DNA of 64,000 nucleotides from Sphaerosporella brunnea. Lineage: Eukaryota; Ascomycota; Pezizomycetes; Pezizales; Pyronemataceae. The position numbers were made by a program, and so were the translations under genes. The notes under the pieces were generated by a model. That model saw only the letters and a program-made list of their open reading frames with translations, was not told the DNA's origin and did not search any database. Position 1 is the first letter of the stretch. Each line of letters starts with the position of its first letter. This document shows, in pieces, positions 11,881-23,730 of this stretch. The stretch is from NCBI GenBank assembly GCA_008704415.1, contig VXIS01000033.1:62001-126000 (forward strand). Reading direction: 5' to 3'.

Positions 11881-13547
11881 TGCTATCTCGTGACGGAAGC
11901 GGGTTGATCGTGATGAAAAAGCGATGAGGATTGTCGAGGGGAGTGGTGCTTTGGTGAGAAGATGCGAGGAAAGATGGAGGAGGGTTATGTATGGTAGGTT
12001 GTTAGAACTAAACCTGCTCCACAACAGATCCAAATTCTATGGTGCGAGGGTAAGCCCTGATGGTCGAGGTGAGAGTGATTTTTGGGTGGTGCGGGTTCAG
12101 CCTTCACTTTTCGAATGATCACAGCGGATACGCCTAGGCTTTCCTTGGGTATCACCAAGGGCTTTTCGCTATCCGATGGGCTCACCAAACAGGCACCATA
12201 ACTAGTATGCGAGTGACATCGCGTGATTGGCTGTGAGCAACGTAACACGCTAACAAAAAGCCCACCTCCATACATATTTCTCTACATGTCAACTCAGAGA
12301 CTTTAAGTATGCGGTGCTCAATTCTTGCAGCTATTACGCCCCGGACCGCACCCCCCAAAAAGCCCTGAGTCATATGTGGTGATGCTTCGCTGCTCGACCT
12401 CTCAACCCGCCAACCCCTCCCGTCTCTATCGTGCCGCCCAACCTCGCCACCATCTCAGTCCCGTCCACGCCTACCCCAACAGCGCCGCTGGTACACGCCG
12501 CCGACACACCTAAGCCAGACGCCTCAACTGTTGGTCGACGGTTTGCTTCCTTTAAAGAGTCCAAAGAAGCCACGGTGCGACAGCCAGCGGTCCCGAATTC
12601 TGAGACGCGATGTAAGGAGTCCGAGCGGAAGGCAAACCTGGCAATTTTTTCTCAGTTTCTAGTTACGAATTTCGTGTCCGGGCCTCGAAAAGAAAAAGAA
12701 AAGAAAAAGAAAAGAAAAGAAAAGAAAAGGAAGGCTACATTCAGAGGACTGTTTTGAACGCAAATCGTACGCCGCCAGACTGAAGGAGGTCGAGCCTAGG
12801 CCAGCAAGCTGGTGAAGTTGAGTACGACCGTTGCAGCAGCGAGCCCGCCGGTCACCTGTAGAGGTTCCATGGGGACCCCCAACGAAGAAACGGATACGTA
12901 AGATGGATTTGCGACGAGGGGGAAGAGCCGTGCACTGCCCACACTCGGGTGGTGAACCGCCTGATATTCTGGATCCTGCACCCCCTAGGTATTCTTAGCA
13001 GACGAAGTGTGATCCTTTGTTTGCCAAAGGCCGAATCCGCTGCGGTAAGGCATCCACCAAGTTCCAATCGGCAAGGCGGAACCCCCGGCGCAGAGCCGGA
13101 GTCCTCCGTTGCTAACGGCACTCGATATGAAAATGCGGTATTCTCAAGTCATCGCTTTGGGCATGGATCTGCAGTGCTCATCGATACAAAAAGGCTCTAC
13201 TCATTTCAAACGTTTAAACTCCCGAAACTCCTTTCCAAAACAATCCACAAAAACTTTTCTGTAACGCTCCAAAAACAGAGACTTTTTTCAGACGTAAAAA
13301 AGAAAACCACGTCTTTCCGTTCAGGCGCTAGGACCCTTCCAGAGCCGGGAGAAATCTGATACGCAGCTCCAGACCTTCGTAGACATTTTTGCAATACGGG
13401 TCCACGTTTCTATGCCCATTGTTAGTGCAAGAAAAACTCACATAAAGAAAAGAAGACGGGATATTCTCACCAGGTGGAGCAAGATTTGCTATCCATAGCC
13501 CGAAAAGTCCATTCTTCAACCAGGTGGAATCAATCGGTCCACGCGTC
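11881..13547. other. gene-free stretch between two minus-strand genes
   Basis: Upstream region of the repeat-protein gene and downstream region of the membrane-protein gene. It contains an AAGAAAAG-type purine tract near 12690-12735. Frames at 12431-12757 (plus) and 12852-13359 are unsupported. Confidence 0.45.
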
Positions 13548-14840
13548 TCACTGGAGCTTTGCGGGTGAGTTAGTTTCAAAACGTTTGCCTTGAAGCTTGA
13601 CTGACGCTAGAATAACTACCACCAAGAGCCAGAGACTCCAACAGCACCACTGGAGATAAAGGAGGCCATTTCGATAACTGTGTAGCTTTTGCTGGAGGGT
13701 TTGTCCAGCACGATCCGGGATCACCCAGATCGTCAGGACAGCAGGAAACGTGCAGATAAGAAAGGAAGCGGTTGAGGGTACGCCAAGCTCTTGAGGAGTC
13801 GTTAGCATCACTTCGTCTCTTTTGAGTATCTCTGTATACTGACCCCAGCGCCCGTTCAACAGCATTATCCCGACGGTCATCGTGGCGGTGAACATGTATG
13901 AGCCGAGGTACCACGAGCACTGTGCCAAAAGCATTCCAGCGGCGGCGGCGGGGTCGGGGTGCTGGGGGGCAACAACAGTGTCCTTCGGTAGTCCCGGCAG
14001 GGGGTAGCACGACGTTACGATTCCAACCACAACCGCATGCATAGCGATTTTTATCAAAGTAGAGTCGTGGACTAGAGGCTCGCCTTCCAAGCGTTCACCA
14101 AACGCCGTCAGATAAATCGCCGGAATCGCAATGCTTTGTATGGCATGCTCGATCATGCAGCGGAACGAGACGGCCTCGCGGTAGGCACGGCACCAATCGT
14201 AGGCATTTTCCAACTCGCTTGGTGTTAAAAGCAGTTTAAATCCTAGTTAGCCTAAGTCAGCCAAACTTTGGGGTCACGCGCTAGGATTAGGCGCTTACTG
14301 GCGCGAATTTTGTCCTGCGACAAGTGGCTGCCAACCGCAAAAAAAAAAATGTGTACGGGGATAACGGCGGCCTTCAGTGATGACAATTCACTGCTGTCGA
14401 CTCCCCCCACATCTTGGGCTGCTGAGACGTTCAAGTTTCTAACGAAACTCCAAAGGACAAGTACACATCGGCAGTAGTATATTCTGCTGAGACGTGTACA
14501 GTCAGTGAGAACGGCTTCCAATTGTTTCCCCATGGTATATCGGGCAGTCGGGTATAGCACAATCCACAGGGGGATGAGCAATCCTAACTATACGTTACTT
14601 TCAGAGAGCCTTTCTTCACCATGCAAACCACGAACCAGAAGACAAAAAGATCGAGACCAACGAGGAAAGAGGCGTTTCGCATGGAGAGACCAAAAACATG
14701 ATGGCCTCAACTACTGCTGATAGTGAGAGGCCAGCAACGATATGGAACGTGAGTAAGATGGCGAAGCCAGAAATGGAGCTGATCGTTTCGGCGTCCGGTC
14801 TCGGTGTGCGAAGGAAAGTGAAACATTCTGTGGGAGCCAT
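13548..14840 (-). CDS. Polytopic membrane protein of unknown function
   Basis: Three exons on the minus strand: 14636..14840, 14299..14583 and 13548..14242, giving 394 residues (1185 nt in frame). The start is the ATG at 14840 (MAPTECFTFLRTP). Introns are GTTCGT...TAG (52 bp) and GTAAGC...TAG (56 bp), both phase 1. Hydrophobic segments that look like membrane spans include FAILLTFHIVAG, LLIPLWIVLYP, VIPVHIFFFAVG, SIAIPAIYLTAF, a long stretch around LAQCSWYLGSYMF, ICTFPAVLTIWVI and LWLLVVVILASV. That makes six to eight spans with a short basic C-terminus (KLQGKRF). I recognise no transporter or enzyme signature. It stands alone between transposon-rich blocks. Confidence 0.6.
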
Positions 14841-17591
14841 GGTCAAGCCGTTCGAGAGTGAGCCGTTGCCTTTCAGAGGGAGCTCGAGTTCAAGTTTCAG
14901 CTACTTATTTATTTGTCGCTGTGGCATGCAGCCTGACACTTTCAGCTACTTATGATCATGTTAGTAGGCTCACCATAGGCGGATGCTAGCTATCCCCCGC
15001 AGTGGTGAAAGTGCTATCGAGCAACAACCGATGAAAGTGGTGACTATTCTGACTAATCAGCACTATTTCACTGTTGTTGCTCGATCTAGCATTTTCACCA
15101 CTGCGGGGGATAATCTACTTGAAAACCGCAGGTCATAGCTGCAACTCTACGTGCAGCGAGTCGCTAGCTTCTGTGGAGGTGATCGCTCATCCTGGTGTAA
15201 CAAACATGCTCTATCAAATCACGAAAGTCTCGCGCACATCCCGTGACCATGCATCCTGGCCCGCGCGTTCTGCGCGCCGCGCGCGTCCGGCCGTCCGGTC
15301 CCAGGAGCGGGTTGGTTCGATGTTTCTTATCAGAAAAAACTTGGGGTTATCTGATGACGCAATATGACTGTTCGCCAGCCTCGCCATAAGTTACCCCGCT
15401 TTATTTAGCTGTCGACGCGAAGACGAGCTCGTCTTCCGAGCGAGTGGAAGAAGACAGCGCACATTGCCCTTCTTGGACCACTGTAAGAAGGGTTGCGTCA
15501 TTTTTTTTCTCAATTACAGGGGGCGGGAAAGCCGAAAAATTAAGCCTTCTGAGGGTGGGAGGTAGTAGCCATTGGCGCAGTGTCAGGCTCCTTCGTCTTC
15601 TCGTGGGCGCCAATTTCCTCCGAGTACGGGAATTAACCGCCATGATTCGTGCCCGAAGTAGTGAGCCCCCCTTCACTAAACGGGCATGCGGAAGAGGCAA
15701 ATCCGTCAAAAGCAGTACTTCGGCCACCGCTTTGCGATGTCACTTCCATGGCGGTTCCTCGTCCGCAGCCTGGTCAATGCGGCCTGTAACGGCGGGGGAG
15801 CACAGCCGCTGCAAGTAGAGCTTCTCGCTTCTCCCCCCAACCTTCTCGCTTCTTCCCCCAACTTTGACAGCAGACTTTGTGGTACAAAGTGTGCCAGACC
15901 GACTGGACCTGCCAATCGTGTACTTCCCCGCGGTTTTCCTTTCCCCGCTGTTTCCATCCTGGCGGGGGGTTGGGGTAACTTTGGAGCCTTGCAGCACTGA
16001 TGCACGGCTTCTGATTGCACGCTATGGTGCCTCGCCATACTCCAGCAATTCCTTCGAGCTTAATCCACAATCACCGCCATAACTGGCTTGAACATTCCGT
16101 CGATTCGATTCCGTCGATCCCGTTGATCAATGATCATAGTCTTCGCTTTTCCGTCCGTGGGACGCCGGTCTATCCCTGGTATCTCCATCCGGCCCCGCAG
16201 CTGCTTGTAATCCAGCATCTAGTACTACCGTTTCCTTCCAGCCAGCTTCTCTTCTCCACTGCACAAGGACGCTTCCAGGCTTCCTTCCGTGGGCGGTTGG
16301 TTGTTTTGCAACAACATCAACGACTGCAACTCCGAAGCACGGCTGCGAGGGCAGCAAGCCAGTCAGCGCTCGTCCTATCTGCCCCAGCCTCAAGCAAAGA
16401 AAAGAAAGAGGAGGTATTATCAACTTCTCACCGGGCTATGCTTATCACTGTGCTATGCCTTAAGAAGACCTACTCCTACATGTAAAAAAAACGTGCTGGT
16501 TCTGCCCGCTGCGGTTTTGCGGGATAACGAGGTTGGCTGTGAGGAGGAGGGAGGCCATGGTGGTTAGTCCGTTTCGGGCTTTGTTTTTTTTTTTTTTTTT
16601 TTCTCTTCTTCTTTGGCCCACGATTTCCCTTTTTGCAGGGTGCCCGCAGATGGCGGGCGGGCGGGGACGAGTTAGAGGGTCTTGATAGGCTTGCATGCGG
16701 AAAATAAAATTGATTGCGCACACACACACACCTCACACAAACGACGGGGGGTTCCTACGATCCAGGGGACAGAAACGCAAAAAACTCTCGAGGGCAATTC
16801 CAGCAGATCGAGAATGCCAGGAAAGCAGTTGTACGCGGCGCTTTGAAAGGCTATATAAAAAAAAATTTAAAAAAAATTGAGACAAACCAGCTGCAGCGCC
16901 TTTCCCCCCACCTTTCGCTGTCCTGACATCCTGACACGTTTAGTTGATCGGATGATATGCTCTTTGAAACTTTCGCCTCCGACCCATCGATGATGAGAGC
17001 TTCATGCTACTAACTAAACATGCGCTCTGCCTTCCAGAAGGAATGAAGGATGAACAACCCCCCCAAACACACATGTACACCTCACCCCACAGCCTTGCAT
17101 GTTATACAGCAAACTCTGCCGTTTTCTGCATCCATCTGCACGCACCACGGCAACCGCGATCGATCACATTCCTGCTTCGTGTCAGGGCATTCTTGTGCAC
17201 GTCCCTCCAGTAGCAACATAGCGTCGTAGCGCGCAAGGCTGTGCCGTGCATGATTGGGGCGGGGTCTGCGAGTGACCTTCCATGATCGCTAGCTGCCAAA
17301 ACAACCCACGCTTTCCCAGACAGTTCGCAGGAGGAAACCCTCGTGTCTTGAGGAGGAATGGAGGGGGGGGGGGGGACTGTTCTACGTACTTGTAGACCAA
17401 AAAAAAAAAAAAAAAAAGAAACTGCTTTACGCTTGACTCTTGACTCGATATCTCATACTCGATGGTACCATTTTCTCCCGACATACCCGCTGACACACAG
17501 GGCTTCCAGTATGTAGCCCACCCACTAGTTAGTGCTGTCCGGGGGGCAGGAGGGGGTGGGTTAGGGGGTGTTAGTTGTCGCGTTTGCTATT
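14841..17591. other. gene-free stretch with one MITE
   Basis: Apart from the MITE at 14993-15110 I see no supported gene. The region has GC-rich islands (15270-15310), homopolymer T (16585-16602) and C/G runs (17364-17375), and many shadow frames without motifs. Confidence 0.45.
14993..15110. mobile_element. 118-bp MITE, copy 1 of the TCCCCCGCAGTGG family
   Basis: Ends TCCCCCGCAGTGGTGAAAG and its inverted counterpart, flanked by TA on both sides (14991-14992, 15111-15112). The inner arms carry GAGCAACAACCG/CTGTTGTTGCTC. A second copy lies at 30990-31108. TA duplication suggests Tc1/mariner-type mobilisation. Confidence 0.85.
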
Positions 17592-17689
17592 AGAGAGTTT
17601 GCGATTCGCATCCAGACGCAAATTTAAGCTGGCCAAGACTTCGGGTCACCGCCTGATTTTTGCGTCTAGACGCAAATCGCAAACTCTCT
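17592..17689 (+). mobile_element. 98-bp MITE (AGAGAGTTTGCGA ends) with 3-bp duplication ATT
   Basis: Perfect terminal inverted repeats AGAGAGTTTGCGATT... flanked by ATT at 17589-17591 and 17690-17692. Its sequence is the exact reverse complement of the element at 19258-19355. Confidence 0.9.
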
Positions 17690-17756
17690 ATTGTTACACG
17701 ATATCGCCTCTAGTTGTTCTGACCAGGTGATAGTGGATACCGGCAGATAGTGGACG

Positions 17757-18155
17757 AGGCCGAACCTGGCCACGGCCAAAGCTCCCAAAACGCTTGCATC
17801 ACGCTTCTACCAACTGAAGCTGAATAAAGCTCCAACAGCGCCCTACTTGCTCTGGACCGGCAGGCGGACGGACGATCTGTGCTGGTGGTGCGGGCGGGGC
17901 GCAAGACAGATGCGCGGCCATCTTCTGAAGTTCTGCAAAAGGTGGAAAGCAGAGCAGATGGTGCTATGGAAGGCGGTTAAGGATGCTACCAAAGAGGGGG
18001 GTAAAACGCGACGCTGGCCCTCCACTTCGGTGGTAGACCTGCTGGCCGATGACCGATGCACGGAGGCGGTCTTTGATTTCCTTCGTGCGACAAAAGTAGG
18101 CTGCTGGGCATCATATGTGGACAGACATTTCCTTTCCAATCGCCTTACGATGTAA
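17757..18155 (+). pseudogene. LINE reverse-transcriptase polyprotein, C-terminal zinc-knuckle fragment
   Basis: Open frame from the truncation point to TAA at 18155. It contains CWWCGRGARQMRGHL...C, the CCHC-type knuckle at the end of Tad-clade LINE polyproteins, then LLADDRCTEAVFDFL and VGCW, which are typical of those C-termini. No RT or RNase H domain is left, because the copy is 5' truncated. Confidence 0.8.
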
Positions 18156-18336
18156 TGCATTTCCTTGGTGCGCTCTTATACCTGGTGCGATTTCCTTTGT
18201 CCTTTTCCTTAGGAGGGCCGCAGGCCCCGGCAGCGGGACTTCTGTATCCCGGGGGTAGCATATTGTCACAGTGCTAAACAGGCCGGGTAACCGCACCCCG
18301 CCAAAAAAACCACCACGCAAGGAAAAATCAATAACT

Positions 18337-19021
18337 AGAGAGTTTGCGATTTGCGTCTAGATGTCAATTTAGCCTTAGCCTCATTTTTCGAGCTGGAGAG
18401 TTTGCGATTCAAATGCGTTGCATCTGGAGAGTTTGCGCTCTGAGCGCACGGACGCCAACCATCAACATGAACCCCGCACCGGCGCCCGTACATTTAATTC
18501 AACTACGATTACTACCTGACCGTGAAAACAAATATGTCTTCCAGTTTTCGCTTGGTACCCTATCAAGCTTCACTTCACTCTACCGGTCTCTGGAGGGCAC
18601 CTGCGTTTCCTTTGATTGCCGGCTAGAATTTTTCGCACTCGCTGGGCATGCTGATAAATAATTTCGCGCTTTCTTTCAAGGTTATACTCTCGAGCGTTTG
18701 GAGGCATGAGACGGGGTTTACATAAGCTGAGCCGCAGCGGAGTCGCATTTCCTCACCAAAAAAAGTACTTCATGCGCGCACATACTTTTCTCCACCACAA
18801 AGAATTTATTTTTACCGTTGTTGAAAAGAAGGCCAGATGACCCCTTTCTCCAGCTCCGACAGAATTTTCGAGCAATTTCCCTTTGTGGTGGTGTAGATAT
18901 CTGTGAACCTCTAAAAACCCGTTGTTTGCATCTGGATAAGATGCAAAAACTCGGGTCAAGATGGCCAAGACTTCGGGTCACAGCCTGATTTTTGCATCTA
19001 GAGTCAAATCGCAAACTCTCT
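18337..19021. mobile_element. 685-bp TIR element (AGAGAGTTTGCGA family) with duplication ACT
   Basis: Ends AGAGAGTTTGCGATTTG and CAAATCGCAAACTCTCT, flanked by ACT (18334-18336 and 19022-19024). This is a longer, diverged relative of the 98-bp MITEs. The inner right part shares CCAAGACTTCGGGTCAC with them. No transposase frame. Confidence 0.8.
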
Positions 19022-19033
19022 ACTACCTAGGTA

Positions 19034-19362
19034 CCGTATTATCTCACTTAAGAGTCACACTTTTAATCGGTCTTGGCGCGTGCCAGCGAGTTTTCAACTC
19101 ACTCCAAAATGTATGAAGTATTTTCTATGTGCGATTCTGAGGCGCTTTAAGTAATCATTTTTCTGGCGAAAATTAAAGATGGCCTGATTGCGAGCTTTTG
19201 GAGCCTTAAACGTCGAAAAAATTCCTGATTAGGGGTGTGACTCTTAAGTGAGATAATAGAGAGTTTGCGATTTGCGTCTAGACGCAAAAATCAGGCGGTG
19301 ACCCGAAGTCTTGGCCAGCTTAAATTTGCGTCTGGATGCGAATCGCAAACTCTCTAATACGG
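19034..19362. mobile_element. TIR element (CCGTATTATCTCACTT ends), TA-flanked, hit by a MITE
   Basis: Left end TA-CCGTATTATCTCACTT with inner AAGAGTCACAC. The right end is the exact inverted sequence once the 98-bp MITE and one copy of its AAT duplication are removed. TA borders lie at 19032-19033 and 19363-19364. Confidence 0.85.
19258..19355 (-). mobile_element. 98-bp MITE, second copy, with duplication AAT
   Basis: Identical to the reverse complement of 17592-17689 over all 98 bases. It sits in the right arm of the element at 19034 with AAT at 19255-19257 and 19356-19358. The intact left arm of the host element shows the pre-insertion sequence, which proves the 3-bp duplication. Confidence 0.9.
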
Positions 19363-20476
19363 TACCCCAACGTTTCTTCAAAAATATTGAATATAGGCTC
19401 AAAAAAAAGAGATGATGCTAGAGATTAAAAAAAAAAATGCAAAACAAACCAATTAAAGGGAGCGTTCCCCGAATTAAAAAAGAAAGGTCGGAACGGAACA
19501 AAAAGAAATCCGTGATTCGATTTTAATGGGTTAGGGCTACCCGTTATAGTTTAGCGCTGTCCCGATCTTTTTGAATCCAACGATGATTAAAACAAACAAA
19601 CAAACAAGCAGATAGTGGATGATGCGATAAGAGAAGAGATATACCTAATCTGGCTAGCTTGTATCACTTAAGTGATAACCCATGTATCACGGCGCCTCAA
19701 CTCCCACTCAATTATCATTTTAAAAATCAGAAAAAAAAAAAAAAACGAAAAAAAGAAAACGACTACGACGCTTGTAAATCCTCCTTTGAACTCTTGGATT
19801 CCGGTGATTTTTGTTTCTTTTTGCACCGGGCCCGAAGCAGTCGCCCCCCCCCCACCCTTTCGACGCTTCTTGAGTCATTAAAGTCTCGGGAGAGCTTCGC
19901 AATATTTGGTACTTTGTGAACTCCCGCTGCTGGCGGGTCTTGCGCCGTTTCAAGGTCCTTTTTTTCTGTTCAAAATAACTTGCAACTGCCAAATGCAATC
20001 TATCTTTTGCAGCATAGTCCCTATCCAGGTCAAATCCCAAAGGCTTGAGAGGTTTGCTCATGGTGGATGGTGTGGCGATGTAATGGGAGCCGGGGGTGAT
20101 GGCGCCACCGCGAACATGTTCACAGGCAATCGCTCGGGTACACATATCTCTTATCTTATCACATCATCGACTATCTGCCGGTATCCACTATCACCTGGTC
20201 AGATACTTTACCTCCCGCCTCCCCATCCTTCGTGTGCAAGTTTCAGCGTTTTGGGTGCTTTTGGGGTTGGTTGGTTGGCTGGTCAGGCACAGACAGCCCG
20301 GCGGCGGAAGCCTGGAACGAAAAGAACCGCCTGAATCCTAGGGCTGGCAAAGAGGAGGGCGAGTTCTATAGAGATAGATATGATGGCATCCACTTCGCCC
20401 AGGCTGGACCCATCACCGGTGTTGCGCGGGCTTTCGCAATCCTCACAGGATAGGGATTTCTGTCATGAAGGCGATA

Positions 20477-21469
20477 CTACCACGGATCTCTAGATAAGGA
20501 TACGGTCGGGACCGCAGGGGGCCTATTCTTATAAAGTACGAATTCTTGAAGAGAGTGTGTGTGTGGCTTGGCACCGTTCATGATTGGGCGAACCAAAATC
20601 CGTGTTTTTTTTTCACGCAATTTTGTCGGCGCCAGTTGCGGGAGAGTGTTCACTATACTGTTCACTAACTGTGCTGACGGCCGTTTGAGACCGCGATGAA
20701 AAAAAAAAAAAAAAAAACAAGACCGTGAGTCTGCTCCAAAATCCATCCACCGGCCCAACTTTGAATAAAAATACCCTTTTTTTCGCCTTTTCTAAGAATA
20801 TTCTTATAGGAAATTTATTCCTATTCCCCATACAAAATCGGCCGGCCACCCAGATTGTAATAGGGCGGGTATTCTTGTATGACCGTATTCTTATATGGAC
20901 ACTCGACTGTATCACGATCACTATGTACCGAGCAAAGTGAGCCGCGCAACACGGAAAATTTACTCTACCAGAGGCTGAGTGATTATCCGTGATTATCCGT
21001 GATTGTGCGGCGCATTGTGGAGCTTTAGCCACGACACTGAATGAAAGCAACTTGCGCCGTGTTTTCGCACACATACATATGGCTTTACATTAAGTTGGCG
21101 CTGTACTGATGACTGACTGCACACCACACGGCAGTTCACTTGTGTACTCACTCCCCACATCACACTACACCGTGCACTGCACATCGAAAAAAGCACCCTC
21201 TCTATAAGAATATCTCGGCGGCGTAGTCTCACATAGCGGGTAGAAGTTGGCTCGGCGTACGAGTGATGAGCGGTGTTGAGAACGGCTCGCTCGCCGCGGC
21301 ACACGGACGATAAAAGGAAATTGCTTTTCCCCAGCGCTGCTCAACCGCACTTTTTTATACAAATTTTAAAAAATCCTCATTTCCCCTACAAAACCGTCGG
21401 GACCGGGGCCACGCAGTCTTATACAGAGGTTATCCTTATAAGGGATATCTTTATATCGAGGTTCTACTG
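20477..21469. mobile_element. Degenerate pogo-like element(s)
   Basis: The right end GAGGTTCTACTG-TA and the subterminal TACAAAACCGTCGGGACCG and CAGTCTTATACAGA motifs are shared with the element at 34049-34891. A second, weaker end-like motif (GGACACTCGACTGTA) at about 20896-20911 suggests two adjoining decayed copies. The left boundary is uncertain. No coding sequence. Confidence 0.5.
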
Positions 21470-21957
21470 TATGAGGCCAGCGTTACTTGTCAATACTTAC
21501 AGCTAATGCTTGTTCCAACAACGTCGAGTGACACCGTGTGTTTCGCGAGTGACATCACGTGCTTGAGTGGACCGGTCCTAGCAAGCCTCTACTCTAAAAG
21601 CACAAGCCACACAAACAAAAAAACAATTCACATACAAGCACCCTACCTGCTGCTTCCCGGATCATCCGCCTTGGTATGAGGTATAGGAAGCTGCATGCTG
21701 TGACCGTCTCGGTTTTCGGCAGCTGTATGTAGGCACACGAGTAAGAGCACAACTACTCGTATTTCTCGTTGGACAATCGTACATCCAAACCGGTAACCCT
21801 GCTAACATGGCTTCTCTATACTAAGCCCCCATCTTTCTTACTTCTTTTCCTTCGTGCCATTACCATTCCCAAAAAGCGCAGAGCCAAAAAAAAAAAAAAA
21901 AAAAAAAAAACGCCATGACTCCATCAACAAAAAAGATTTTCAAAACCCTATTCAAAT
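21470..21957. other. 3' flank of the zinc transporter gene
   Basis: No gene seen. Holds an A-tract (about 21888-21910). Confidence 0.4.
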
Positions 21958-23416
21958 CTAAGCCCACTTAGCCAGCAAGCCCATCAGCACCAATCCCGCA
22001 ACAACAGCCGTAGCGGCTGACGCCGTCTTAACCATTGCCGCAGTCCTCAGCTCACCCCAGATCCAGTCTCCAGCCAACATTTCCACCGCGCCGACATACA
22101 CCAAAATACCAGCAGAGAGTGCATCGAGGGTTCCAAGGGCAATGAGTGTCTCCCGGTCGTTGCCATTGAAGCTGTTTCTGGCGCCGATGCCGATTGCCAT
22201 GCCTAGGGGCGTGATCAGCGCGAACATTGTTGCCAGGCACAGTTTGTGCAGCGTCAACTCCCGGTGGGGCGACAGCCCCGCGATGCGTGTGCCCAAAGCT
22301 AGACCCTCGAAGCCTTGGTGGAAGATGATCACGATCAAGAGCTGCGCAAACCCGCTGTTGCCGGCTACTACTAGCGTGATGCCGATGAGGATGGAGTGGA
22401 AGATGATGCCTAGCTCCATCACCAGCACCGAGAGCTTGTCGTCTCCGGGTTCTGCGTGCGCGTGCACGGGTGCAGTTGCCGTTTGGGCGTTGTCCTCGGG
22501 CTTGACCGTGGATGAGATGGAGGAGGGCTGGGATTCAGGGTGAACCGGGGCGTTGGCCAACTTCGCAGCGCGAGACTCGATGATACGGCAACCAACGTAT
22601 TCCACGGCAAAAGCCAGCAAGAGACCAGCCATCGCAACGGACGTCGTGGTGGCTTCGTACATGAGTTCACCCACGCATTCATGTTTGAACATCAGATCCG
22701 CATGCGTCAACAGATGAACAAATCCCGTCGCAATGATAACCCCTGTTCCAAACTGCTTGATGATGGTGAACGCAAGATTCGTGCCCTTGAATTTGGCGAA
22801 GCGGCGGAGGACGAGCGGCAAGAAAACGGCGATCGAAGAGGTTGCCAGAACGACAAATATGCTGCCGATCCGGAGAGGGATGTTGTAATCCCTCGAGACC
22901 TGCGAGCACCGATCGAGATCAGTCGCGGAGGATCTTGCACCGCCAGTGCAATGCTCCACGCCGGCATGAAAGTGGCAGTTCTCCTTGCCGGTGTCTGCTT
23001 CTTTCTCTTCGGCTGAGTGGTCGTCGGGGGATCCCGCGGAGTCGCTTGACAGTGCTGGGATGAGAACGTCATCTCCGTTCCGGTCGACACAGAAGGTCTC
23101 TCCACCGTGGGTGTGACAGTCAGCGTAACTTGACGGCAGCGCAGAAGCAGCAGCAGACGAGGCAGCAGTCGTCACAGCGATCTCCGTGCCCGAGGGCATC
23201 GGCATGCAGTATCTATCGCGGCGGTTGTCAGGACAACAGATCGCAATGTTTTTTTTTTGTTTTTTTCTTCGGGGGAACTAACTGCACCAGGCCATGAAGA
23301 TGACAGTCCGCCAAACTCGTCACCGTCGGAGTTGCCGCCGAAGGCTTTGCTGATGCCGACGACTGGGCATTCACCCCGGCGAGGAATAGCAGAAGGAGCG
23401 TCGACGCAGAAAACAT
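21958..23416 (-). CDS. zrfC: ZIP-family plasma-membrane zinc transporter, ZrfC-like
   Basis: Two exons on the minus strand, 23283..23416 and 21958..23212 (GTTAGT...TAG intron, 70 bp, phase 2), giving 462 residues. Residues 1-18 are a signal peptide. The extracellular N-terminus carries three CHxHx5C zinc motifs: CHLHGLVQYC (created by the splice), CHTHGGETFC and CHFHAGVEHC. Eight membrane spans follow. The ZIP signatures HSILIGITL and HQGFEGLALG are intact, and the loop between spans III and IV has a PVHAHAE metal-binding stretch. The family imports Zn2+ across the plasma membrane. N-terminal CHxHx5C motifs are reported for the Aspergillus ZrfC transporter used under alkaline, zinc-poor conditions. 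No aspf2/PRA1-type zincophore gene is adjacent here. Two PacC-type GCCAAG sites and a CAAGGT-type site lie upstream. Confidence 0.92.
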
Positions 23417-23551
23417 GATGGGGTGCGGAGGGAACGGTGAAGCGGCGGGAGGCTCTGGAGTTCTGTGTCGAGCGGAAGAAAAAGCACTCTCGCGGCGGGG
23501 GGGGGTCTGATCTTCTTGTAGCGGGGGGTCTCGAATGTTGTCTCCAAAAAA

Positions 23552-23557
23552 GCCAAG
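23552..23557 (+). promoter_or_regulatory. PacC-type site (GCCAAG)
   Basis: Matches the alkaline-pH regulator consensus GCCARG, 136 bp upstream of the zinc transporter ATG. A short motif, so it may be chance. Confidence 0.35.
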
Positions 23558-23669
23558 GCAAGACTCAGAGCGAGGAAAAGCAAAAGCGAACCCGAATAGG
23601 CTTCAGAGCGTAACTGGCACGTTGGCGTGCCTAGCTGAGGAAATTGGGGGGGGGGTGGCAGGGCGGGGC

Positions 23670-23675
23670 ACCTTG
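23670..23675 (-). promoter_or_regulatory. Zinc-response-type motif (CAAGGT)
   Basis: CAAGGT in the orientation of the zinc transporter gene, about 255 bp upstream of its ATG. It resembles the motif reported for ZafA-regulated genes in Aspergillus; cited from memory. Confidence 0.3.
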
Positions 23676-23730
23676 GTGGGTACCACGCGAGGGCAGGAGT
23701 CAGTCACTCACCCAGCCAGCCAGCCAGCCA

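Larger units (their letters stand above)
17755..19607 (+). mobile_element. 5'-truncated Tad-like LINE insertion with 12-bp target duplication
   Basis: The block is bounded by the direct repeat GCAGATAGTGGA (17743-17754 and 19608-19619). It begins inside the LINE reading frame and ends in an (AAAC)n tail at about 19590-19607, all hallmarks of target-primed reverse transcription. Its 3' part was later hit by the elements at 18337-19021 and 19034-19362. Confidence 0.85.
17718..20203. mobile_element. Outer TIR element split by a LINE insertion
   Basis: The left end TCTGACCAGGTGATAGTGG (17718) is matched in inverted form at 20185-20203. The inverted match continues through the ATACCGGCAGATAGT segment. 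On the left side it is interrupted after 17754 and resumes at 19608 (GCAGATAGTGGATGATG), where it pairs with the right arm near 20145-20170. Without the insertion the element would be about 620 bp. It has no coding capacity and no clear duplication at its own ends. Confidence 0.65.

Noticed and set aside
12431..12757. 108-residue plus ORF ending in a Lys-rich tract
   Set aside because: The Lys run is an AAAG purine tract, and the rest has no motif or splice support.
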